Source: Jeotgalibacillus campisalis (lineage in GTDB: Bacteria > Bacillota > Bacilli > Bacillales > Jeotgalibacillaceae). From it: a DNA stretch of 64,000 bases. A program made the translations under genes and the position numbers. This document shows, one piece after another, positions 25,318 through 35,224 of this stretch (positions are counted from its first letter, which is position 1; every line of letters begins with the position of its first letter). The stretch covers positions 124,001 through 188,000 of the forward strand of contig NZ_JXRR01000001.1 of the NCBI RefSeq assembly GCF_000829515.1. Direction: 5' to 3'. The notes under the pieces were generated by a model that did no database searches, was not told where the DNA came from, and saw only the letters and a program-made list of their open reading frames with translations.

Positions 25318-26468
25318 GCTCTTTATTTCATAATTATGCAAGACGCCCTCTGTCTATTGTAAAAGGACAGGGTACAGTCGTTGAAGATGATTCGGGCAAA
25401 TCCTATCTTGATTTCACAAGCGGAATAGCGGTAACAAACCTTGGCCATTCCCATCCGGCGATTATCGATGTTCTTCATCGTCAAAGTGAAAAACTTTGGC
25501 ATATCTCAAATTTATTTGACAGTCCTGAGCAGGAAAAGCTTGCGGACGCGCTCGTATCAGACTCCCCTCTGTCTCATGCGTTTTTTTGCAACAGTGGAAC
25601 AGAAGCGAATGAAGCTGCCATTAAACTTGCCAGAAAGCATACGAAAAAAAGTGTCATCATCACATGTGAGCAATCCTTTCACGGACGTACATTTGGCGCC
25701 ATGTCTGCAACGGGACAGGAAAAAATAAAACAAGGCTTCGGCCCCCTTCTTGAATCGTTTCGGCATGTTCCTTTTAACCAACTAGATGCGCTCGAAGAAG
25801 CCGTAGACGAAACTGTGGCGGCCATCATGATTGAGGTAATCCAGGGTGAAGGCGGTGTTCACGTTATTAACAAAGCCTTTGCAGAAAAAGTTCAATCGAT
25901 TTGTCATGACAAGGACATTTTACTAATTATTGATGAAGTTCAAACAGGCATCAGCCGCACCGGAAGCCGCTATGCTTTTGAGCAATTTGAGTTAGAGCCC
26001 GATATCGTCACACTTGCAAAGGGACTAGGAAATGGATTCCCTATTGGCGCAATGCTTGGTTCAGCTAAGCTTTTTGACTCTTTTGGTCCTGGTACGCACG
26101 GGACGACTTTTGGCGGCAATCCACTTGCTGTCAGTGTAGCGCAAAAAGTAACTGAGTTAGCTTTTGATCCATCATTTATACAACAGGTTAACGACAAAGG
26201 GACCCTTCTGAAGGAGCTGGTGTCTCCTCTTTTAAATAATAGCTCTGTAAAAGAAATCAGAGGCACAGGCCTTCTTCTCGGAATCGAATTGACCAGCGAA
26301 GTTTCTTCGATTGTAAAGCAGGCTGAGCAAGCGGGATTGCTGCTTGTTCCAGCAGGATCTCACGTGATCCGTCTGCTCCCTCCCCTCACTGTAACGAGGG
26401 AAGAGCTAATAAGCGCTTCAACTATTTTAAACGATCTTATTTTATCAAAAGTTTCGATCGACTCCTGA
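25314..26468 (+). CDS. argD: Acetylornithine aminotransferase
   Basis: PLP-dependent class III aminotransferase converting N-acetylglutamate semialdehyde to N-acetylornithine, 384 aa. Signatures are FCNSGTEANEAAIKLARKHT, SFHGRTFGAMSATGQ, LLIIDEVQTGISRTG (Asp binding the PLP ring) and TLAKGLGNGFPIGAML with the Schiff-base Lys. The start is TTG 25314, overlapping the argB stop (TTGA), 7 bases after AGGAGGTG. Operon member. Confidence 0.95.
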   Translation: MSSLFHNYARRPLSIVKGQGTVVEDDSGKSYLDFTSGIAVTNLGHSHPAIIDVLHRQSEKLWHISNLFDSPEQEKLADALVSDSPLSHAFFCNSGTEANEAAIKLARKHTKKSVIITCEQSFHGRTFGAMSATGQEKIKQGFGPLLESFRHVPFNQLDALEEAVDETVAAIMIEVIQGEGGVHVINKAFAEKVQSICHDKDILLIIDEVQTGISRTGSRYAFEQFELEPDIVTLAKGLGNGFPIGAMLGSAKLFDSFGPGTHGTTFGGNPLAVSVAQKVTELAFDPSFIQQVNDKGTLLKELVSPLLNNSSVKEIRGTGLLLGIELTSEVSSIVKQAEQAGLLLVPAGSHVIRLLPPLTVTREELISASTILNDLILSKVSIDS

Positions 26469-26544
26469 ATAAGGAGTACTTTTTTACACTCTAATGAATA
26501 TTATTACATTTATATCTATATTTATGCAATGGAGGTTAGCGATC

Positions 26545-27606
26545 ATGAAGGGTAATATATCTTTATCAAACGGGCAATCGTTTACAGGTACTTGGAAAGG
26601 ATCCATAAAAGATATACAAGGAGAAATCGTTTTTTATACAGGGATGACCGGATATGAGGAAGTCCTCACTGACCCTTCATACCACGGACAGATCATCGTG
26701 TTTTCCTACCCGCTGCTGGGTCAATATGGAATTCAGTCTGCCAACCTTGAATCTGCTGACATTCAAGTGGCAGGGATCATAGCAGCAGAGGTGTATGAGG
26801 GAGAGCTTGAAAAAGGAATGTCTTTACTCGAATTTGCTGCTTTGCAGGGAGTTCCGCTTATGACAGGTGTTGACACCCGTTCGCTTATCCAGGTCATTCG
26901 GGAAGACGGTACGATGCAAGCCGTTATGAGCCTTGAAGGCAAGCCCCTTCCAGCCTGGGAGCCGATCAAAACATTCCTGGTGCCGAATGTGACAGCCTCC
27001 TCCATTCAAACAATTGGAAACGGTGCGCTTCATATTGGATTAATCGATTTTGGCTATAAAAAATCAATCCTGCAGGCACTCCTGAATCGGGGCTGCAAGG
27101 TGACCATTTTTCCTTATACAACATCAACAGCCGATCTTGACTCTTACGGCGTCGAGGCTCTTTTATTTTCCAATGGTCCTGGTGATCCCTCTTCTCTTGA
27201 AGCATTTATACCGGTTTACAAGCAATGGGCTGAGCGCTACCCTTCTCTCGGAATCTGCCTTGGACACCAGCTTTTGGCCCTTGCCTTTGGAGCAGAAACG
27301 ACTAAGCTGCCATTTGGTCATCGAGGTGCAAATCATCCTATCAGAAATACCAAGAACGGCAACGTCAGCATGAGCTCTCAAAATCACAGCTATGTAGTTG
27401 AAAGTAGGAATTTGCCTCAAACTCTCGGGATATTGTATCAAAACGTGAACGATTTAAGTATTGAAGGACTCTGCCATCATCAGCTGCCTTTGATGACTGT
27501 GCAATTTCATCCGGAAGCATCGCCGGGACCTGCTGAGCACCACGAAGTATTTGAGACGTTTTTCAGCTTGATTCACACAGAAAAGAAGGTGTCATTAAAT
27601 GCCTAA
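26545..27606 (+). CDS. carA: Carbamoyl phosphate synthase small subunit (arginine operon copy)
   Basis: Glutamine amidotransferase subunit that delivers ammonia to CarB, 353 aa. The N-terminal CPSase small domain has GMTGYEEVLTDPSYHGQI; the class I GATase domain has LFSNGPGDPSS, the nucleophile motif SLGICLGHQLLALA and HPEASPGP with the catalytic His/Glu. ATG 26545 is chosen for GGAGGTTAGC upstream; the frame is open 17 codons further. It is 76 bases after argD and overlaps carB by 8 bases. As it lies in the arginine operon it is the arginine-specific copy, with a separate pyrimidine enzyme expected elsewhere. Confidence 0.94.
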   Translation: MKGNISLSNGQSFTGTWKGSIKDIQGEIVFYTGMTGYEEVLTDPSYHGQIIVFSYPLLGQYGIQSANLESADIQVAGIIAAEVYEGELEKGMSLLEFAALQGVPLMTGVDTRSLIQVIREDGTMQAVMSLEGKPLPAWEPIKTFLVPNVTASSIQTIGNGALHIGLIDFGYKKSILQALLNRGCKVTIFPYTTSTADLDSYGVEALLFSNGPGDPSSLEAFIPVYKQWAERYPSLGICLGHQLLALAFGAETTKLPFGHRGANHPIRNTKNGNVSMSSQNHSYVVESRNLPQTLGILYQNVNDLSIEGLCHHQLPLMTVQFHPEASPGPAEHHEVFETFFSLIHTEKKVSLNA

Positions 27607-30600
27607 GCAAGAGTCGATAAAAAAAGTACTCGTCATTGGGTCCGGCGCCATTGTCATCGGCCAAGCAGCAGAATTTGATTATTCGGGAACGCAGGCTTGT
27701 ACAGCGTTGAAGGAAGAAGGCATATACGTCGTATTAGTAAATAATAACCCAGCAACGATCATGACAGATCGTACAACTGCAGACAAAGTTTACTTTGAAC
27801 CGCTGACAGCTGACAGCCTTACTTCGATCATTGAACAAGAACGGCCTGATGGACTTCTTGCAACAGTCGGCGGTCAGACGGGGCTAAACCTTGCTATGGA
27901 ATTGACCGATCAAGGCATCCTATCCAAATTTAACGTGCGGCTTCTTGGGACCGAAATTGAATCCATTAAACAGGCGGAAGATCGTGAAGCGTTTCGTTCT
28001 CTTATGAACAAATTGCAGGAGCCGGTTCCTGAGAGTGACATTATTTACACTGTTGAACAGGCACTGCATTTTGCAGGCTCAGTCGGGTATCCCGTCATCG
28101 TTCGTCCTGCTTATACACTTGGCGGATTTGGCGGAGGAATCGCTGAAACAAAAGAAGCATTTATTGATCTTGTGACACAAGGATTGAGCGCCAGCCCGAT
28201 TAAGCAATGTCTTATTGAAAAAAGCATTGGCGGCTACAAGGAAGTGGAATATGAGGTTATGCGAGATGCATCAGGCACCTGCATTACGATCTGCAATATG
28301 GAAAATCTAGATCCTGTAGGAATTCATACCGGTGACTCTATTGTAGTCGCACCGAGTCAGACGCTGCATGATAAAGAGTATCATAGCTTAAGAACGGCAT
28401 CGATAAAAATCATTGATGCACTCGGCATTGTTGGCGGCTGTAATATCCAGTTCGCTCTTCACCCAAAGACGTCTGAGTACTTTTTAATTGAGGTAAATCC
28501 TCGTGTAAGCCGTTCGTCTGCTTTAGCATCCAAGGCAACGGGTTATCCCATTGCGCGGCTCGCAGCGAAACTTGCAATTGGTTATCATCTGGATGAGCTC
28601 AAAAATCCGGTTACCGGAACGACATTTGCAAGTTTTGAACCGGCACTAGACTATGTCACAGTCAAGATTCCTCGCTGGCCTTTTGATCAGTTTCCTCAAG
28701 CAAATCGTACGCTTGGCACACAAATGAAAGCGACTGGTGAAGTCATGGCCATCGAACGGAATATGGAGGCTGCGTTTCAAAAAGCCGTCCGGTCACTTGA
28801 CATCAAGCTTGAGGGATTTCTAATGCCCTCTCTTGCACTCTGCAGTGATGAAGAACTGGATCACTTGCTTGTGAAAGCAGATGATAGAAGACTGTTTGTC
28901 ATGCTTGAGCTTTTTGCCCGAGGAGCATCGATTAAAGACCTTCATTCGAAAACGGATATTTCTCCTTACTTTTTAACGGTGTTAAAAAAAATCGTAACTG
29001 TGAAAGAAGAATTAAAAGAATTCACCTGGACTGAGATAACGAAAGACCGTCTTCAGTGGGCTAAAAAACACGGATTTAGTGATGCAGATCTTTCCGCGTT
29101 ATGGCGTGTTCCTGCTTCTTTGATTCGAGGTCAGCGTAAAAAATGGGGGCTAATTCCTTCTTATCGCATGGTAGATACATGCGCAGCTGAATTCGAAGCG
29201 AGAACCAATTATTTTTACTCCACCTGGAGCGGCACATCCGATTACCGGAGCAACAAAGGGAAAAAAGTGGCCGTAATTGGCTCAGGTCCTATCCGCATCG
29301 GTCAGGGGATTGAGTTTGACTACTGCTGCGTTCATAGCGTTATGGCCCTTCAAAAGCTCGGATATGAAGCAGTAATGATCAATAATAACCCTGAAACCGT
29401 CAGCACGGATTACGAGGTGGCAGACGCCCTTTATTTTGAACCGCTGACAACTGAAGACATTTTGAATGTACTGGACTTTGAAGGCATTGACCAGGTAATC
29501 GTTCAGTTTGGCGGCCAGACTTCGATTAATGTTGCAGCCTCCCTTGAAGAAGCAGGGATTACAATTTTAGGCTCGAGTTCTGACGTTCTTGATCAAATGG
29601 AGGATCGGGACCGTTTTTATTCTTTTTTAGAGTCGATTCACCTCCCTGTTATTCCAGGCTATACGGCCAATCAGCCCGCTGAAATCTGGCAGGCAGTCGC
29701 CTCCATCGGCTTTCCGCTTTTATTAAGACCGTCGTATGTGATCGGAGGAAGCGGCATGATCAAGCTCAATAGCGAACAGGAACTCGATGATTATTTAGCT
29801 GCTTCTGTAATTGAATACCCGGTATTGGTGGACCGTTTCATTGAAGGAAAAGAAGTAGAGGTAGACGTTCTGTCTGATGGGAATAATGCGTGGATTGCGG
29901 CTGTCTTTGAACATATTGAAGGAACGGGGGTTCATTCCGGAGACAGTATTTCCATTACGCCTCCCCTTAACCTACCTGCTAAAATGCTCGATCATGTATG
30001 CCATGTTTCCAAACATATTGCGAGAAAGCTTGATTTCAAAGGACTTTTTAACATTCAATTTGTCTGTCAAAAGGACGGTTTATATGTGATTGAAATAAAC
30101 CCGAGAGCTTCCCGAACCGCTCCAATCAGCAGTAAAGTCACAGATGTGCCGCTTGTTCAACATGCGACTGCATTGATGCTTGGCAAAACGTTTGACGAAC
30201 TGAATATTTTAGCTGATTTTAACGGTCAGCGTAAATTCACCGTTAAAGCACCTGTTTTTTCACACGTGAAACTGCCGAATCTTTCACCGGCGCTGTCCCC
30301 TGTTATGACATCAACTGGTGAAGTGATCGCTTCTCATTCTGATCCTGCTATTGCCCTCCACCAGGCGCTTGTTGGTGCGAGTCAGCAGCTCGCTGATCTT
30401 TGGTCAGAAAATGGGAGTTTGTTTGTAGAAGCTTCTTCCTTGCCGCTTATTGATCAAAAAGCTTGGGAACTGCATGGATTCACAGTCTATTCATCTCAAT
30501 CCCTTTCATTTGAAAAATGGATGAAAAAAGACAATAAAAAGGCTTATATCAATCTATATCCTGATGGTGATGCGCTTCACGCAAAAAAAGCTGCCATTCA

Positions 30601-30694
30601 CCGTCTGCATGCATGGACACGTCTTGAAACCGTCGAAGCGTTTCTCGGAACTCTCGGCCAATCCACCTTCACTCAGAAAGGAGTGCTGACATGA
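27599..30694 (+). CDS. carB: Carbamoyl phosphate synthase large subunit (arginine operon copy)
   Basis: Makes carbamoyl phosphate from bicarbonate, ammonia and two ATP, 1031 aa, somewhat shorter than the ~1070 aa pyrimidine-type enzyme. Two homologous ATP-grasp halves are visible: [21 protein letters not shown] near residue 10 and [19 protein letters not shown] near 560, each followed by [19 protein letters not shown] or [14 protein letters not shown]. The C-terminal allosteric domain is short, consistent with an arginine-specific form. ATG follows AAGAAGGTGTC and overlaps carA; its stop overlaps argF (ATGA). Confidence 0.95.
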   Translation: MPKQESIKKVLVIGSGAIVIGQAAEFDYSGTQACTALKEEGIYVVLVNNNPATIMTDRTTADKVYFEPLTADSLTSIIEQERPDGLLATVGGQTGLNLAMELTDQGILSKFNVRLLGTEIESIKQAEDREAFRSLMNKLQEPVPESDIIYTVEQALHFAGSVGYPVIVRPAYTLGGFGGGIAETKEAFIDLVTQGLSASPIKQCLIEKSIGGYKEVEYEVMRDASGTCITICNMENLDPVGIHTGDSIVVAPSQTLHDKEYHSLRTASIKIIDALGIVGGCNIQFALHPKTSEYFLIEVNPRVSRSSALASKATGYPIARLAAKLAIGYHLDELKNPVTGTTFASFEPALDYVTVKIPRWPFDQFPQANRTLGTQMKATGEVMAIERNMEAAFQKAVRSLDIKLEGFLMPSLALCSDEELDHLLVKADDRRLFVMLELFARGASIKDLHSKTDISPYFLTVLKKIVTVKEELKEFTWTEITKDRLQWAKKHGFSDADLSALWRVPASLIRGQRKKWGLIPSYRMVDTCAAEFEARTNYFYSTWSGTSDYRSNKGKKVAVIGSGPIRIGQGIEFDYCCVHSVMALQKLGYEAVMINNNPETVSTDYEVADALYFEPLTTEDILNVLDFEGIDQVIVQFGGQTSINVAASLEEAGITILGSSSDVLDQMEDRDRFYSFLESIHLPVIPGYTANQPAEIWQAVASIGFPLLLRPSYVIGGSGMIKLNSEQELDDYLAASVIEYPVLVDRFIEGKEVEVDVLSDGNNAWIAAVFEHIEGTGVHSGDSISITPPLNLPAKMLDHVCHVSKHIARKLDFKGLFNIQFVCQKDGLYVIEINPRASRTAPISSKVTDVPLVQHATALMLGKTFDELNILADFNGQRKFTVKAPVFSHVKLPNLSPALSPVMTSTGEVIASHSDPAIALHQALVGASQQLADLWSENGSLFVEASSLPLIDQKAWELHGFTVYSSQSLSFEKWMKKDNKKAYINLYPDGDALHAKKAAIHRLHAWTRLETVEAFLGTLGQSTFTQKGVLT

Positions 30695-31641
30695 ATTACT
30701 CAACCCGTCCCTTGATTCCGACGATTGCACAAAAGAACCTGCAATCGCTGAAAGATTATACAGCTAGCGAACTACTCGATCTGCTTCATTTTGCAATAGA
30801 ATTAAAAAAACCTGAAAATAAGTATCTTCCCCTTCTAGAAGGAAAAGTTCTTGGAATGATTTTCGAAAAATCCTCTACCAGAACCCGCGTCTCTTTTGAA
30901 GCCGGGATGCTGCAGCTTGGCGGACATGCCATGTACTTAAGCACTCGTGATATCCAGATGGGAAGAGGCGAAACGGTTGCTGATACAGCTCGCGTTTTGT
31001 CAGGGTATCTGGATGGCATTATGATTCGAACCTTTCATCAGACAACAGTAGAAGAACTGGCACAGGCAAGCTTGGTTCCTGTCATTAATGGCTTAACAGA
31101 TGATTATCATCCCTGTCAGATTTTAGCTGACCTGTTGACGATCTATGAGCACTTCGGGACGTTTAAAGGAAAAAAACTGACCTATATTGGAGACGGCAAT
31201 AATGTGGCTCATTCCCTTATGATTGGAGCTGCTAAAGTAGGCATGGACTGCACCATCGCGGCTCCGGCAAAATACTTCCCTAAAGCTGCTATGGTTGAAC
31301 TGGCTCAATCCTTTGCAGCTTTCAGCGGTGCAAAAATAGAAATTACAGAAGATCCCCTAAAAGCTGTTAAAGAGAGCGATATTCTTTACACAGACGTGTG
31401 GGCAAGTATGGGGCAGGAAAAAGAGGCATTAGCGCGCATGCAGCACTTCGCTCCTTATCAGGTAAATGAAAAATTGGCCGCCTATGCTAACCCGGACTAT
31501 CTCTTTATGCATTGTCTTCCTGCTCATCGGGAAGAAGAAGTCACCACCTCTATACTTGAAGGACCTCATTCGGTCGTCTTCCAGCAAGCAGAAAATCGTC
31601 TGCATGCCCAAAAAGCATTGCTTGCTGCTCTGATGAAATAA
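30691..31641 (+). CDS. argF: Ornithine carbamoyltransferase
   Basis: Transfers the carbamoyl group to ornithine giving citrulline, 316 aa. The carbamoyl-phosphate site [16 protein letters not shown] and the ornithine loop [13 protein letters not shown] are complete; [12 protein letters not shown] and DVWASMGQE are also conserved. ATG follows GAAAGGAGTGCTGAC and overlaps the carB stop by 4 bases. Last gene of the operon; argG and argH are not in this window. Confidence 0.95.
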   Translation: MNYSTRPLIPTIAQKNLQSLKDYTASELLDLLHFAIELKKPENKYLPLLEGKVLGMIFEKSSTRTRVSFEAGMLQLGGHAMYLSTRDIQMGRGETVADTARVLSGYLDGIMIRTFHQTTVEELAQASLVPVINGLTDDYHPCQILADLLTIYEHFGTFKGKKLTYIGDGNNVAHSLMIGAAKVGMDCTIAAPAKYFPKAAMVELAQSFAAFSGAKIEITEDPLKAVKESDILYTDVWASMGQEKEALARMQHFAPYQVNEKLAAYANPDYLFMHCLPAHREEEVTTSILEGPHSVVFQQAENRLHAQKALLAALMK

Positions 31642-31717
31642 GTATGCTGAAGTACAACTGATTGAATGATTCCTCTCAAAGAGACCGGGACCATCAGCCT
31701 TATCATAACTCTTAAAA

Positions 31718-31780
31718 CGAAGAATAGCGGGTACTCTCATCTATCGAGGGTACCCACTATTCTTCGTCTGCTTGATTTTA
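31718..31780. terminator. Large hairpin terminator after argF (probably bidirectional)
   Basis: CGAAGAATAG.GGGTAC pairs with GGTACCC.CTATTCTTCG (about 17 pairs) around a TCTCATCTATCGAG loop, followed by a T-rich GATTTTATATT. It lies between argF and the convergent SDR gene and can serve both. Confidence 0.65.
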
Positions 31781-31814
31781 TATTAAATGTGATGATATCA
31801 AAACCTTCAAGCCT

Positions 31815-32567
31815 CTAAATTCCAAATGTATTGCCCCCGTTAACCGAGAGCGATTGTCCTGTAATGAATTTTGAGTCAGAGGACGCGAGAAAAACGACCG
31901 CATTCGCAATGTCCTCTCCTTCCCCCGTTTTTCTCAATGGGACGGATGCGGCATAGCCGCTTGGATCGACTCCTTCATGTCTTTCTACTGGAATAAAACC
32001 AGGATTAATTAGATTAACCCCAATGCCGTGCGGACCAAGTTCGCTTGCCCAAGAACGGGTCATGCCAAGCTGAGCAGATTTAGCTGTTACATAGCTTGAA
32101 AAATCGGGATTGCCAAGCTGGATGACTTCACTGCCTATTAGGATAATCCTTCCTTCCTTTTTCTTTTTCATCTCAGGAAGAACCGCTTTAGTCAGCAGCA
32201 GCGGCGCCTTTACGAAGAAATCGAGCTGATCCAGATAATCCTGCCAGCTGCTTTCTTCTATTGAAAGCTCCGGTTGTGGGCCGGTTGCATTATTAACCAG
32301 AATATCGATGCTGCCTCCCGCTATTTTCTCTGCCTCCTGAACCAAATTTTGCACCGCTTCTTCATTGGTGATATCCCCCTTAAGTTCAAAGGCAGCTCCT
32401 CCCTTTGCTTTAATTTGTTCAACCGTATTTTGAGCGGCTGTTTGGTTATTCGCATAATTGACGATCACCGCAGCGCCTGATAAAGCCAGCGCTTCGCTTA
32501 TGTATTTACCAAGTCCCCTTGATCCACCCGTAACAAGGGCGATTTTTCCATCTAAACGATTATTCAT
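31815..32567 (-). CDS. Short-chain dehydrogenase/reductase (SDR), FabG-like
   Basis: A 250-aa classical SDR. Cofactor motif TGGSRGLGKYI (11-21 region), NNATG for the central strand, a catalytic Ser in ILIGSEVIQ and the YVTAKSA dyad (Tyr, Lys). An NPGFIPVE loop follows. By family it oxidises or reduces a hydroxyl/keto group with NAD(P)H; fatty-acid synthesis FabG is possible but the context gives no support, so the substrate is left open. ATG 32567 follows GGGGGAGGAAG. Monocistronic. Confidence 0.88.
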   Translation of the reverse strand: MNNRLDGKIALVTGGSRGLGKYISEALALSGAAVIVNYANNQTAAQNTVEQIKAKGGAAFELKGDITNEEAVQNLVQEAEKIAGGSIDILVNNATGPQPELSIEESSWQDYLDQLDFFVKAPLLLTKAVLPEMKKKKEGRIILIGSEVIQLGNPDFSSYVTAKSAQLGMTRSWASELGPHGIGVNLINPGFIPVERHEGVDPSGYAASVPLRKTGEGEDIANAVVFLASSDSKFITGQSLSVNGGNTFGI

Positions 32568-32770
32568 TTCTTCCTCCCCCTTCGCTTTCTATATCACCGA
32601 AAATGTGAAGTCATCTCAGCGCAAAAACTAACTTTAAATTTTTAGTTTTTTATATCTTATCACAGATCATTTAGCATCAATCTTCTTATTTCATTCATTA
32701 AATAAAACGATTAAGATTATCCGTTATGTTTTGTATACTGTTTGTAGAATAAAAAAAAGGAGGTCAAGTG

Positions 32771-33160
32771 ATGAATACCATGCTTCAATTTTCTTCTTCC
32801 CCATCAAACTTTATGCTTACAGGAGTACCTATATTTATTGCCATTGTATTTATTATTGTGTTTGGGATCATTATATATACTTCAATAAAGGGTGTTTCTG
32901 TCTGGTCAAGCAATAATCGAGCGCCCCGCGTACAGGAGGAAGCGCTGGTTCTCTCGAAAAGAACAGAGAACCGCTCAGTTGGAGGTAACCAGCATCCGCG
33001 TACGACTTCGTATTACTACATTACTTTTGAGTTCATAAACGGGACGAGAAAAGAGTTCGAGGTTAAAGGAAATGAATTTGGCCTCTTAGCAGAAGGAGAT
33101 AAAGGCTCTCTCGACTATCAAGGCACCCGTTTTCATAAATTTATGAGAGAATCTTCTTAA
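32771..33160 (+). CDS. DUF2500 family membrane-anchored protein
   Basis: A 129-aa protein with one transmembrane segment (about 18-42: GVPIFIAIVFIIVFGIIIY) and a C-terminal soluble domain containing EEALVLSKRTE, TSYYYITFEFINGTRKEFEVKGNEFGLLAEGDKGSLDYQGTRF, the pattern of DUF2500. The function is unknown. ATG 32771 has AAAGGAGG with 7-8 bases spacing. It is followed 63 bases later by a second small gene. Confidence 0.75.
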   Translation: MNTMLQFSSSPSNFMLTGVPIFIAIVFIIVFGIIIYTSIKGVSVWSSNNRAPRVQEEALVLSKRTENRSVGGNQHPRTTSYYYITFEFINGTRKEFEVKGNEFGLLAEGDKGSLDYQGTRFHKFMRESS

Positions 33161-33223
33161 AGTAGGACATAGTAAATTATGATATAATAAGTATAGAAAA
33201 AAATTGAGTTTACCGGAGGCACT

Positions 33224-33700
33224 ATGCTTACATTTGAAGAAAAAATAGCTATATTTGAATCGTACCCTGAATTGACCCGAAATGATGTATCTCTTGGACG
33301 CGTGAACTTTCTTTTTGAGGAAAGCAAAAGAGACAAATCCATTGTCGGCTATCATCTTCATCCCAATGGAAATGGCTTTATTTTTGGAGGTTTTGTAAAG
33401 GGATATAAAAAAAATGAAAAAGGCATGATCAATATACGTGAATTTCCTGAAGAAGACATTCGTCTTGTAATTGAAAAATCGATTCATTCCCTTTCTCAAG
33501 AACCCCATGAAGATTTGGCTGATTTTGAGCCTGCTGTAGAAGAAAAATGGATGAACCGTAATCTGCAAACGCTGATGTTAACGAAGGAAGAGGATATGTG
33601 GAGTGTGTATGCGGGTAAAAACCTGGATGGAATCTTCCCTTCATATAACGAAGCGGCTTCCTATTTAGAAGAAGAGGGTTTTACAAAGAAAATGTATTGA
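33224..33700 (+). CDS. Conserved hypothetical protein, 158 aa
   Basis: I do not recognise the family. The protein is soluble and acidic, starting MLTFEEKIAIFESYPELTRN, with a beta-rich middle (GYHLHPNGNGFIFGGFVKGY) and a C-terminal helix. It has a good ribosome site, ACCGGAGGCACT, before the ATG and follows a -10-like TATAATAAG at 33181. The transcript should have ended at the terminator that the IS element interrupted a few bases downstream. Confidence 0.7.
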   Translation: MLTFEEKIAIFESYPELTRNDVSLGRVNFLFEESKRDKSIVGYHLHPNGNGFIFGGFVKGYKKNEKGMINIREFPEEDIRLVIEKSIHSLSQEPHEDLADFEPAVEEKWMNRNLQTLMLTKEEDMWSVYAGKNLDGIFPSYNEAASYLEEEGFTKKMY

Positions 33701-33713
33701 TCTTTGAGAAACG

Positions 33714-33734
33714 CAAAAAAAAGCTTGCAGGGAA
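33714..33734 (+). terminator. Left half of a terminator split by the IS element
   Basis: AAAAAAAAGCTTGCAGGG here is the reverse complement of CCCTGCAAGCTTTTTT at 35202-35217. Without the IS the two halves would form a perfect stem around AAATCTAATC with T-runs on both strands, a bidirectional terminator for the flanking convergent genes. Confidence 0.75.
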
Positions 33735-33750
33735 ATCTAATCTGTAACCT

Positions 33751-33800
33751 GTGTAGTAGACACTTTAAAAAAAGCGTCTACTACACAGGTTTTTTATGTA
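33751..33800 (+). terminator. Terminator hairpin inside the left end of the IS
   Basis: GTGTAGTAGAC (33751-33761) pairs perfectly with GTCTACTACAC (33776-33786), followed by AGGTTTTTTATG. It points toward orfA and would stop outside transcription from entering the transposase. Confidence 0.7.
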
Positions 33801-33829
33801 CAATGAATTAATTAGAACGGGGGGAGTAC

Positions 33830-34246
33830 ATGAGTAAGAAGATTTTTTCTTCAAAAGAAATCCAACTATTATCTATAAATCCTTATGTGAAATCAATTAG
33901 CCCGAAGGGAATTACTTATAGTGAAGAGTTTAAGGAGCTTTTTATAGCTCAATACGAAAAGGGGAAATTTCCGAGTGATATATTCAGGGAGTATGGATTA
34001 GATCCGGAGGTTGTCGGTGAAAGACGGATTAATTCAGCTAGTAAAAGATGGCGAGAAGCATACCGTAAAAACGGCGCTATGGGGCTCCGTGATACAAGAC
34101 CAGGAAACTCAGGGAGACCAAGTGATAGAGAGCTTTCTATTGAAGAAAAATATAAAAAGTTACAGGCTGAGCTTAATCTTGTGAAAGCAGAAAATGAACT
34201 ATTAAAAAAGATACGATTAGAAGAAAGGAGGATGAAAAAGAAATAA
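33830..34246 (+). CDS. IS3-family transposase OrfA
   Basis: A 138-aa DNA-binding subunit. Helix-turn-helix region YSEEFKELFIAQYEKGKFPSDIFREYGLDP is followed by a spacer and a C-terminal leucine-zipper-like helix (YKKLQAELNLVKAENELLKKI). ATG follows ACGGGGGGAGTAC. Near the end the slippery heptamer A-AAA-AAG (34204-34210) in the zero frame allows a -1 shift into orfB, making the OrfAB transposase; a second A-run follows AAAGGAGG at 34224-34231. Confidence 0.88.
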   Translation: MSKKIFSSKEIQLLSINPYVKSISPKGITYSEEFKELFIAQYEKGKFPSDIFREYGLDPEVVGERRINSASKRWREAYRKNGAMGLRDTRPGNSGRPSDRELSIEEKYKKLQAELNLVKAENELLKKIRLEERRMKKK

Positions 34247-34311
34247 CCCTAACAGCCGAACAGAAATTCACCCTAATTCAATCTGTCATCGATAAATACA
34301 ACTTAACAAGA

Positions 34312-35163
34312 ATGGTATCTCACCTGTGTAAAATAGCTGGTGTCTCGCGTCAGGGCTATTATAATTACTTTTCACCGAAACAAGTTCAAAGAAGAAGAGA
34401 TCGGGAGAAAAAAGATAACTCCCTTAGGGAGTTGGTTTTAAAAGCCTATCATTTTAAGAACCGTAAAAAAGGGGCTCGCCAGATTAAGATGGTATTGGCA
34501 GGTCAGTTTGGCGTTGTCTTCAACCTTAAGAGAATAAGAAGAATTATGAAGAAATACAGAATCGAGAGTCCTTTTAGGAGAGCAAATCCTTATAAGCGCA
34601 TCATGAAAGCGACTCAGGAGCACAAGGTCGTTAAAAACATTCTTAACAGGGAGTTTAAACAGGGTATCCCTTACAAGGTCCTCCTTACAGATATCACCTA
34701 TCTTTATTATGGAAAAGGTAAAAGAGCATATCTCTCCACCATTCTTGATGCATCAACTAATGAAGTCTTAGCTCATCAGGTCTCTGATCGAGTAACCATT
34801 GATATTGCGACAGATACACTTAAGAAATTAAAGAAAAACAGGCGCATTAAACTGGTGAAAGGCGCCTATATACATTCTGATCAGGGAAGTCATTATACCA
34901 GCCCTATTTTTCAAAAATTAGTGAAGAAATTTAGATTGGATCAATCCATGTCCAGGAGAGGAAACTGTTGGGACAATGCTCCGCAGGAATCGTTCTTTGG
35001 GCATTTTAAGGACCTCGCTCATTTTGAGTCATGTGAAACATTAGAAGAACTTAAACAGGAAGTGAAAGCTGCCATCCACTATTATAATCACTATAGATAT
35101 CAATGGAATATGAAAAAGATGACCCCTGTCCAATACAGAGATCATCTTCTTAAAGTGGCCTAG
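34312..35163 (+). CDS. IS3-family transposase OrfB (DDE integrase domain)
   Basis: At least 283 aa, with the frame open upstream to the slippery site at 34204, so it is normally made as OrfAB by frameshifting. HTH_21-like segment KNRKKGARQIKMVLAGQFGVVFNLKRIRRIMK, then the rve catalytic core: Asp in LLTDITYLYYGKGKRAYLS, Asp in IHSDQGSHYTS, Glu in RRGNCWDNAPQESFF. All three catalytic residues are present, so it is likely active. It ends 34 bases before the right end of the IS. Confidence 0.9.
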   Translation: MVSHLCKIAGVSRQGYYNYFSPKQVQRRRDREKKDNSLRELVLKAYHFKNRKKGARQIKMVLAGQFGVVFNLKRIRRIMKKYRIESPFRRANPYKRIMKATQEHKVVKNILNREFKQGIPYKVLLTDITYLYYGKGKRAYLSTILDASTNEVLAHQVSDRVTIDIATDTLKKLKKNRRIKLVKGAYIHSDQGSHYTSPIFQKLVKKFRLDQSMSRRGNCWDNAPQESFFGHFKDLAHFESCETLEELKQEVKAAIHYYNHYRYQWNMKKMTPVQYRDHLLKVA

Positions 35164-35197
35164 CTTTTTTAAAATGTCCTTTACAAAGGGTACGGAT

Positions 35198-35218
35198 TAA
35201 TCCCCTGCAAGCTTTTTT
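35198..35218 (-). terminator. Right half of the split terminator
   Basis: CCCTGCAAGCTTTTTT next to the TAATC duplication, the partner of 33714-33734. The YflT-like gene now reads into the IS rather than into a complete hairpin. Confidence 0.7.
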
Positions 35219-35224
35219 CTTTTC

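Larger units (their letters stand above)
33743..35197 (+). mobile_element. IS3-family insertion sequence (about 1455 bp)
   Basis: Two overlapping transposase frames (orfA, orfB in the -1 frame) are bounded by imperfect inverted ends: left GTAACCTGTGTAGTAGACA.TTTAAAAAA, right (reverse complement) GTACCCTTTGTAAAGGACATTTTAAAAAA. The 5-base direct repeat TAATC flanks it at 33738-33742 and 35198-35202. The exact edges are uncertain by about 3 bases because ATC occurs at both junctions. The transposase looks intact. The IS interrupts a terminator rather than a gene. Confidence 0.88.
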
